NCBI GenBank assembly: GCA_032622095.1
Contig: CP136065.1
Span: 214,068,151-214,132,150, forward strand
Length of the DNA stretch: 64,000 bases
Direction: 5' to 3'
Source: Siphonodentalium dalli
Lineage: Eukaryota; Mollusca; Scaphopoda; Gadilida; Siphonodentaliidae
The translations under genes were made by a program, and so were the position numbers. How positions within the stretch are numbered: position 1 is the first letter of the stretch; the number at the start of each line of letters is the position of its first letter. Below, piece after piece: positions 55,909 through 64,000 of this stretch. The notes beneath the pieces were generated by a model that did no database searches, was not told the origin of the DNA, and saw only the letters and a program-made list of their open reading frames with translations.

Positions 55909-58900
55909 ATGATTGCAGCTCACCCACCAATAATCCAACACCAACCAATCCCATCACCTCTCCCGTTTCCAGTACCGCTCATTCCACACGGGAACTCGTT
56001 CCACCATCCGCCGCCATTCCAGATGGGCCTCAACTTTATCTCCTACAATATTGAGGGTCTCTCATCCAATGGCGAATACCTACAACACCTTGCATCGAAG
56101 GCAGGTGTCATAATTGCCCAAGAACACTGGCTGTACAACTATGAATCATGGAAACTTGAAGACATCCTGTGGGACTTTAACGCTGTAGTGAAATGCTCAG
56201 ATGATAACGACATTGTCCTACCAAATCACCGTAGCAGAGGCCAAGCCGGTATAGCTGTGTGCTACCATAAAAACATTGCCCAATATGTGGACCCACTTCT
56301 ATATGGAGGAAACAGACTCGCAGCTATTATAATTAATGCGGACGTCCCTATTGTCGCCATTGGAGTATACCTCCCCAGCAGAGGTAATAATTACACCAGA
56401 AGTGACTAAACAGCAATCCTTGACGAACTCATCACTATCGTTCGAAAATATGTCTTCTCGTCCCATATTATCCTGGCTGGTGACTTCAACGCCTCGCTCC
56501 ACAGAACCTATGACTGTACTCGAGGTGCGGACTTTAAGAAGTTCGTGAATGAGGCTAAACTTCTTCTTCCAACATGCTGTCCCAGAGAACCAACTTACCA
56601 CTCATATGACAACGTATCACACTCCCAGATTGACTATTTTTTCCAATCACAAGACATCATCTGGAAATATCAGACCATCAAGAGAGAAGGTACTAATCTT
56701 TCGACCCACGACCCTATTACAGTTTCTATAAACCTCCAACTCAGAAGAGCTCAAGGCCCACCAAAAATACAGGGCAGGAAAAGAATCAACTGGAGCAAAA
56801 TAAATAAAGACCTATACTGCAATGACATCACCGAAGCACTGGCCAACACCGCCGACTTAAACACAGAAGACGCTACAACCGAAGTACTGGTCACAACTCT
56901 TACAAAAGTCCTGAACGAATCAGCACACAAACAGTGGGACAGTAAACCCTGTAAACCTAAAAGGAAAATAATACGGTCACCTGACATGACCATGGCAGTT
57001 AAGGATGCCAAGCATGCCTTTTGGGAATGGAAGAGAGCTGGAAGACCTGATATTAACAATCACCTATGCATCAACCTCAAGTTGAAGAAAAAACATCTAC
57101 GCAGCCTCATCAGGAAACAACGCACCCGTGCTAGATCCAATAAGCTCATGGAGATAATGGAACTAAGGGACACATATGTCAAAGCCTTCTATAGCATTAT
57201 CAGAGCCCAAAGTGACCGTAAAGCCAGTGGTACAACTCTCCTGAATGTCAAGGGCGAAGTCCTCAAAACCAATGAAGAGATAACTAATGGTTGAGCCTCC
57301 TACTTCGAATAGCTATCAACGCCACTTGAATCAAGCCACTTTAACGAACCTTACAAACAACTTGTGGAAACAGACATATAATACATAGCACAGACCCTTA
57401 CGGAAAATCGGGAAAGCATTCACCCAACAAACCCAGACGAGTTATTGCAATGTATCAAATCTTTCAAATCCGGTAAAGCTCCAGATGAAGATTGCATCAC
57501 CATGGAACACTTGAAGTTTGGAGGAGAAGACTTAATATCATACCTCTGCAACATCATCAACAGAATCTTTCAAGAAGCCAGGATTCTAGACTGCATGAAG
57601 GGCGGATCAGTATGTCCTATATACAAGAAAGGTGGCAACCGAAAAATGACCCAAACTCATACAGGAAAATAACGATAACTAACACAATTGGAAAGACCGT
57701 CGAGAAGCTTCACCTGCTGAGAAACAACAATGCAGTAAAAACACCACAATCACCCCTCCAGAAAGGGTTTACCGAGGGGGAATCACCGACCGCTGCTGCT
57801 CTCATAATAACTGAGCTCATAAATGAGGCTAAGGAGCAGAAGAAGCCACTATATATAACGTTTATGGATGCTAAAAAAGCCTTTGATTTAGTCTGGCACC
57901 CCTGTCTTCTAAGAGAACTCTACAAGGCAGGAATATCCGGAGACTGGTACTCAAACCTATGCTCCACTGTGCGTATGGTCACCTTCTGCCTATAAGGTCT
58001 TTGTTAATGGTATGCTGACCCAGTATGACGAAAACAGTCTTGGATCGCGAATTGGCTCAGTCTTCTGTGGTACACCTATTGTTGCTGATGATGTTACCCT
58101 CGTCTCACACGACCCCAACGAACTACAAGTCATGCTTAACATCCTAATGGACTATGCCAACCGTCTACGATACCTTATCAGCGAGCAGAAATCTTGTATC
58201 CTGTCCATCAGCAGAAGGGACCCTGGACATACTTGGACTCTAAGCAACCACCGAATGCAGACTGTGACCAAAGCCACTCACCTCGGCATCACACGTGATG
58301 GTTCATATAAGCATGGCACAAGCTTGGTGGCACAAGAACGCATCTCCGCAGCTAGACGATGCTCATACGCCCTCCTAGGTGCTGGTTTTCACGGCATGAA
58401 TGGTCTCAATCCAACAGTCTCGGCAGACCTCTTACGCTGCTACATTCTCCCTCGACTAATGTACGGCCTAGACGTAATAAATCTAAACAAAAAGGATATG
58501 CAACAATTGGAAACTTTCCATACACAGACAGCCAAACGCCTACAACATCTTCCAACAAGAACAGCTAACTGTGCATCTCTGCTTATGCTGGGTCTTATAC
58601 CGATAGAAGGAGAAATCCATAAAAGTGCGCTTAAAACATATGGTAATATTGTCCGTAACGAAGGCTCTGTGGAATGTCAACTTGCTGCCAGACAACTTGC
58701 GACCAAAGGCGACACATCAAACAGCTGGTTCACAAAAATCACCCGCCTTACATAACTATATGACCTGCCATCTATTCATGATCTGGTAGCCTTCCCACCA
58801 CCGAAACGTCTATGGAAGGACATGGTGGACACTGCTATAGAAAAACACTGGTTGTGGAGCCTTAAATGGGAAGACATGGATAAATCGACCCTAACACCAT

Positions 58901-59385
58901 TGAGTCTACAAGACACTACTCCTGGCCATGTACACCAAATATGGGAAGCTTGCGGATCCGAACCGTTCGCCACAACTATGGCAGCACATAAAATGGAAAT
59001 GTCAACAGGCACATATATTTTACAAAGACATAAAGATAAATTTGAATCTACTACTACTGACATCTGTCAACTTTGCAACAAAGAACCTGAGGATATACTT
59101 CACTTCATTGTAACCTGTTAAAATCTCCATGCTGTAAGAAGCCGCTTCATAACAGCCATAACAGAAACTCTGACCCAAGCTGGATTGAACCCCAATATAC
59201 AAAACCATTACCTTTTGAAACTGATACTTGACTGCTCAGCATTCGATATCCCAAAGTACTGCATGCTGAAAATTGAATCCGTCACCAGAGGTATGTGTTA
59301 CCAACTACACCAGGCTCGTCTCCTTATCCTGTCCAAGAAGAAAACTGGTCTAAGAGCTCCTCCAGTGGATCCTGGCAGTCAGTGA
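55909..59385 (+). pseudogene. LINE ORF2 (APE endonuclease-RT), nearly complete, broken
   Basis: ATG 55909 opens with a Pro-rich leader, then ISYNIEGLS and IIAQEHWLY (endonuclease). TGA 56407-56409 interrupts it. The same frame resumes with AGDFNAS, SQIDYFF and THDPITV to 57294, then after stops with FKSGKAPDEDCITMEHLK (57445-57672). Frameshifts place ITFMDAKKAFDLVWH in 57492-57995 and YKVFVNGML plus VADDVTLVS in 58012-58755. Between RMVTF and YKVFVNG about 40 residues with the xPQG/RQGG box are missing. The C-terminus has LGLIPIEGEIH and CQLCNKEPEDILHFIVTC (C-x2-C...H-x4-C zinc knuckle). It is inactive but spans essentially the full element length. Confidence 0.85.
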
Positions 59386-59590
59386 CAGCCACAAGTTAGA
59401 CTCGACACTACTTGTAGATAACTATACGTATTGCAGAATGAATATATACATGTATACACATATCAAACCTATGTGCTCAAGAAGACGTGGTTACGTCCGC
59501 CCATAAGGACGGTTCTCCTGATACAGGAGGGATGTACAGAGAAGATAAAGGTAAAGGCATTCAGTTCCCTGTAATTGGAATTAGGTCAAT
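59386..59590 (+). mobile_element. LINE 3' UTR with paired hairpins
   Basis: CGTCCGCCCATAAGGACG (CGTCC/GGACG stem, near 59495) is followed at once by CTCCTGATACAGGAG (near 59515). GGATGTACAGAGAAGATAAA comes next, probably the retrotransposon 3' terminus. Stem-loops at LINE 3' ends are known recognition sites for the encoded reverse transcriptase. Confidence 0.55.
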
Positions 59591-62500
59591 CTATTCATAA
59601 CAACAGTTTCTGTTTTCACTGAAGAGATTGTGGTTGGGGCTAAACATCATTTGTCTGTATTCATCCTGTAATTTAATTTTTTTTATTAGTTTTAAATAAG
59701 GGTTCGGTGTGACTATTGTAGCTTTTTTATTGATAGTTTGAATTGCTTTTTTTTATGTAGCACTACAACATGATTTTGAGTACTCGCATTCCGCCCACAA
59801 CACAACTCCATAGAGAGTATGAGAATGAAATAGTAAGATATAGCATTCGAAGACAATAAAAGGGTAGGAAATTTTGTAATCGATTCGTATCATAGAGAGT
59901 TAGACATTTGCACAAACGGCTTTCGCGTGGTATTCAAATGTCAAATATTCATCTATGTGTGTATACCCAGAAATTTGTTAGATTTATCTTGACAGTCCGA
60001 TTCCATTCTTTCAACATGTTGTCCATTTATGTTCGACCTACGATTCTCAACTAAATAGGGACCAATTTTTGTTGTATCACCATTTATTTAGTTTTATTTG
60101 TGTTCAATGATAGTTTATTTGCTCTACACCAAATACTCAATTTCTCAAGTTACTTGTTGAAGTAGTCGTACACGAAATCCAGATTGTTCTGTGAAAAGTA
60201 CATAGTTGTGTAATGAACAGAGGATAAAAGTGATAGAGCAGTAGATTTGTGGGGAACATGTCTCTATTCCGAAGGTTCGCTATTCCGAAGGTTCACTATT
60301 CCGAAGGTTCGCTATTCCGAAGGTTCGCTATTCCGAATTTTTTTTTATTTTAAAGGTTAATTCTATATTCAAGTATTGAGAGGGTTCTTTATCACGAATA
60401 CTCTTCTTTGTGAAGGAAATAACTTCATACATTGAGATAATAAATGTTATTTTTGATTTTTTGGCGGGTTTCCTTGAGATTTAATGTCATTACGTATGAC
60501 GTTATTTTCCAATACATATTCACGCCAGGCAGTCCACACAATTGCTCTTTCCATACGATGTAATGTCATTGCGTATGACGTTCTATCTCAATAATCTTAG
60601 AGGCATCATAATAATCTGTGCCATAAAATATGATTAAAACAATATATATAGTGCATCACCATTTCAAACGTCTGTATCAGAAGATGCCCATAGAGAAATA
60701 GAAAACATCTTAAATCATAAAAAGATTCCCCCGTTATATGCCATGGCTCCCAGAATGCAACATAATTCAACCTAGTGTATTTTCAATTGAAGGGGAATAA
60801 CACTATCTTTAAAATATAGAGTTATCCCCTCCATTGAAAATAATACACTTTACTTTGCGCAACAAAACCAGATGAACCTTAAGCACAAAAACACGTCGTT
60901 ATCTCAACAAAAACAACACACAGTTTATTGCACCGGATAAGCTGATTATACAGTGTTAGATAGCTTCATATTTCAAATGGTATAAATAGTGGCATATATT
61001 TTATATATGTGATCTGGGGGTTTGAAAATTAAGTGGGCCTTGAATGTTACTGTTTTTTATTCAAATACAGATTGCCAGTCTCTTACATGTAGTTTATTTC
61101 AGTCATCGTGTTTTAACTTTCCATAATAAACGATAAACTGATACTCTCTTCTTGCTATTAATAACCGACATCTGGGACGGTGTATAAATGTACTAGGCCT
61201 ATAAATAAATACTAGCGTAACTGTATTTTTCATTCCTCGTGTGGTTTTTGTGGTGGGGTGCAAATTTTGATTCATTTCTGGTTAAATACGCCCAGAATAG
61301 AAAACCTTCGGAATAGCGAACCTTCGGAATAATTATCCTTCGGAATAGCGAACCTTCGGAATAATGAACCTTCGGAATAGAGAACCCTACCCAGATTTGT
61401 GCATATCGTTAACATAGACTATGAACAGAATCGGCTCACCAACGGATCCCTCGGGGATTCCGAATTTAATTGGGAGTTTGGAAGAAATAATTACCTTCCA
61501 AATCCACACATTTGAGATATATTGGTCAAGTAATTTCTAAACCACTCGTTTGCTTTACCTCTTACTTCATAGGATTCGAGTTTACTCAGCAAAATTTCAT
61601 GATTTATTTTGTCAAACGCTTTAGAAAAATCAATAAATGCAGATAAAGTACAACCTTCGTTCTTATAACTGTTCCAACCCACATCATAAAGTAGCTTGAA
61701 AGTTGGATGAATTGTTGAGTGGTCTTTTCTAAAAACCATGCTGATCATTATAGAGAATGTCATGTTTGTTTAAAATATATCAACTACATTTAGTCTGCGA
61801 CACACGGGCGATAGTTTCCCATTATCTTTGAATCGCCTGATTTGAAGAGGGTGTTAACCCTTGCTATCTTCATATCGTCTGGAATAATTCCTGTTTTCAT
61901 GGAAAGATTGAAGATAAGACATAGCGGTTGAGAAACTTCATTGATAACATTCATAATGGAAGAATTAAGACCATCTCGATCAGTGATGTGCTTGACTTTA
62001 CTTGAAGAAACTAGTTTCAATTTCTTCCACTGTAGTGGGGATAAAAACGATGTTTCACTACAAGGGGCAGGTAAATAAGAAGAAAAGTTTTTACAAGTTG
62101 GTGGTATTTGTTCAGCTTCAGTGATACTAATTGTAGATAAATATGCATTAAAGGCTTCAGCCGCTTCTTTTCTATGTGTTTTTCGGCCCATCCAACGGTG
62201 CATGACATAGGATATTCATTTTTTTTAGATCTTTGTTGCATTATCTCACCAATGTTTCTAAGTTTTTTTCATATTATGTTTATATCCATTTACCATATCT
62301 ATATAGTACAAAGTCTTACTTGGGCGTCTTATTTTGTTAAAAAGTTTACAAACTTCCTTGTATTTTAAGACATTAATGTGAGAGGGATCCTTGAGTTTTT
62401 TTGTTATAAAAAGTTTAGCTTTATGTTCGGAGGAAATCATCAGTCCCTTAGAAATCCATGGTTACTGTTTAGTAGATTTCTGTCTCGATCGATTCAGTGG

Positions 62501-63330
62501 AAAACCTATTTCAAAGGCATTTGAATAAATTTCCAAAAATGATTTAAATGATTCCTGAGGACACGTCCTTCCTACAACACTATTATAGTTAGCAGACATT
62601 AAAAGTCATTTGAAGCCAGATATTTTTTCATCATTAAAGTTCCGCTGGTATTCCATCTTGGATTTGTATACGATTTATTTTGTTTACCCTTGTAAAAGAG
62701 ATGAAAGTACGTAAGTCGCCAGATATTTAACTTAGTATAATACCAGTTTCATAATCAATAGTTTGGTCATTTATTAAAATTTTATCAATCAGAGTAGCAG
62801 TAAAGTCGGTCACTCTAGTCGGTTTTGTTATTGTTGGGAAGAAACTGGAAACTAGAGGCAAAGACAGTTAAGAAAAGTAATGGCTTTATCATGCCTACTG
62901 TATTTCAATAAGTCAATGTTGAAATCTATCAATATTATTTTTTATGATTTCTATTAAACTGAACCATTTTCTTGTTCATTATTTATATAAATGTATCTAG
63001 TTCTGCCTTTGGCGCTGTATTAGGACTACAAATAGTTCCAACTATGTAAATTTTATTTTTGTTTGTCAACACTTCAACAAAAAGTTACTCAAATGCATGA
63101 GGAATAAATGTTGTTATATTATGTCATTTGGAATATAAATGCCTACACCACCATGACAACTCCATCTGGGCGGCATCTTTTAGATGGTATCCAATCAGAG
63201 GAAACACAATAGAATCTGGTGTCCTGAAAATTTCAGTTAGCACAATAACTCCTAATTTTGATTTATTATTCTGTAATTCAAACATTAGCATATTAAAGTC
63301 ATCCCAGTGAGAATTGAGACTTTGCCAGTT
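59591..63330 (-). pseudogene. Minus-strand LINE (CR1-like), interrupted by a foldback element
   Basis: Read from 63330 downward: GGVGIYIPND (63165-63128), NKNKIYIVGTI, DFNIDLL (about 62930), TRVTDFT-like endonuclease pieces, then IIPDDMKIARVNTLFKSGDS (61790-62203). Next are [19 protein letters not shown] (61491-61763) and GIPEGSVGEPILFIVYVNDM (about 61475-61410). The frame is then cut by the element at 60252-61392 and resumes below 60251 with CRANKLSLNTNKTK and FLGIHIDEYLTFEYH. The FADD box is destroyed by point mutation. Multiple frameshifts and stops. It is related to the plus-strand LINE at 19.5-22.5 kb (shared DFNIDLL, DMKI, VYVNDM). Confidence 0.8.
60252..61392. mobile_element. 1141-bp foldback element with 9-bp TSD, nested in a LINE
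   Basis: AGATTTGTG flanks both ends exactly (60243-60251 and 61393-61401). The termini begin GGGAACATGTCTCTATTCCG and, from the other end, GGGTAGGGTTCTCTATTCCG. Each arm is a tandem array of the 17-bp unit TATTCCGAAGGTTCGC (four to five copies), inverted relative to the other. Removing the element and one flank restores the LINE reading frame across the site. The interior has a ~65-bp palindrome at 60780-60850 (GGGGAATAACACTAT.../...ATAGAGTTATCCCC) and no ORF. A 9-bp duplication suggests Mutator-like integration. Confidence 0.85.
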
Positions 63331-63714
63331 AGGTGAAAGACAGATAGATGTTCAACCCATAAAATGATGAGTTTTTATTGTTTTAATCGTTTTCCTTTTT
63401 TGCTTTGTTCTGAAAAAAGTGGGGGTAATTTGCATTCCAGAAGTTTTCCATTATATTCTATTATGGATTCCCTGTCTCATCTTGCTCACGGACAGTCAAG
63501 GGCAAATTGCCATAGATTTCTTGTTCACCTCAGTTACTCTATTGACCATGATTAATAAAAATTATCCTGACTGATATTTGTGAACCGAATATACTGATAA
63601 CCATACTGTTTCACAAACCTTATTTTCCCATGGTGTGTCCTTGCTCGCGGCATCAAATCGTCATATAACACTTTAGGTTCTTCAACAAGATGGGATGTAA
63701 TCTACTATATATTT
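63331..63714. other. No recognisable gene
   Basis: Possibly more 5' LINE sequence in antisense (the minus-strand LINE begins about here), but I see no conserved motif. Confidence 0.3.
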
Positions 63715-63795
63715 TGGGACTTCTGTCTGTCTGTTTGCTAGCAATTACTGGGAAAACTGCCAGACGGAATTCGACGAAAATTGATACCTAGGGTA
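63715..63795 (-). repeat. Terminal fragment of the GGTCAAGGTCA repeat family
   Basis: ACTATATATTTTGGGACTTC then CTGTCTGTCTGTTTGCTAGC and AACTGCCAGACGGAATTCGA match the 3' end of the copy at 38390-38505 in reverse complement. Confidence 0.6.
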
Positions 63796-63811
63796 GGGCC
63801 CGGCGAATCGG

Positions 63812-63920
63812 CCGAATGATATCGAATCGAATCGAATCTTCGAATCGAATCATAGAAAACCTGACCGAATGATATCGAATCGAATCGAATCTTCGAATCG
63901 AATCATAGAAAACCTGACTT
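63812..63920 (+). repeat. Two-unit GAATC-rich tandem repeat
   Basis: CCGAATGATATCGAATCGAA through CATAGAAAACCTGA occurs twice in succession with a period of about 51 bp and near identity. It contains GAATC pentamers in both a continuous run and a TTCGAATC palindrome context. Confidence 0.8.
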
Positions 63921-64000
63921 CAATTACTGGGACAAATTGGTAGTGAATAAACATCGATTTTATGAATAAACGTTACAAAATATTCGTTAACTAGTTGATT

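Overview
This window is eukaryotic. It is AT-rich, has spliced host coding sequence with GT/AG introns, and is dominated by degenerate APE-type non-LTR retrotransposons, inverted-repeat (foldback) DNA elements and satellite-like arrays. The dispersed repeats carrying GGAC/GACAGAC tails and GGTCAAGGTCA-type runs are of a kind I associate with mollusc genomes, so a marine mollusc or other lophotrochozoan is my best guess. That is inference; no marker gene in the window names the organism.

Layout. 1-12 kb: dispersed repeats and many short inverted-repeat elements (825-1126, 4529-4741, 5286-5443, 5792-6249, 7671-8645, 10626-11071, 11502-11714), plus tandem arrays at 6480-7445 and 9313-9790. 12.0-17.6 kb: one large composite with ~870-bp inverted arms and a 13-unit ~190-bp satellite core. 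19.5-22.5 kb: a broken plus-strand LINE. 22.5-27.1 kb: palindromes, a duplicated segment, an 82-bp perfect palindrome flanked by 9-bp direct repeats, and a LINE fragment. 27.6-35.05 kb: a ~7.46-kb inverted-repeat-bounded element with arms of tandem repeats, a central ~1.1-kb palindrome and a near-identical 2.2-kb tandem duplication. 35-42 kb: dispersed repeats, a piggyBac-type MITE and a 159-bp foldback.

The only convincing host gene lies on the plus strand at about 42.5-51.7 kb. Five exons can be recognised from splice sites, three of them joined in matching phase. They encode a coiled-coil/low-complexity N-terminus, a Death domain, a CARD and a charged tail, so it is an apoptosis or innate-immune adaptor-type protein. 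Its introns hold a piggyBac-type MITE, a minus-strand LINE fragment, tandem arrays and a dispersed repeat. The CARD exon meets a stop in the predicted frame. Either a 1-nt frame break or use of an upstream splice donor is needed to reach the last exon.

52.4-63.3 kb: three LINE remnants. One is a C-terminal fragment. One is nearly complete, with a PHD-finger ORF1 and an APE-RT ORF2 (plus strand). One is a minus-strand LINE whose RT domain is interrupted by a 1141-bp foldback element with a 9-bp target duplication. The window ends in a dispersed repeat and a short GAATC-rich tandem repeat.

The recurring theme is inverted-repeat DNA elements whose arms are themselves built of tandem repeats. 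None carries a recognisable transposase in this window.
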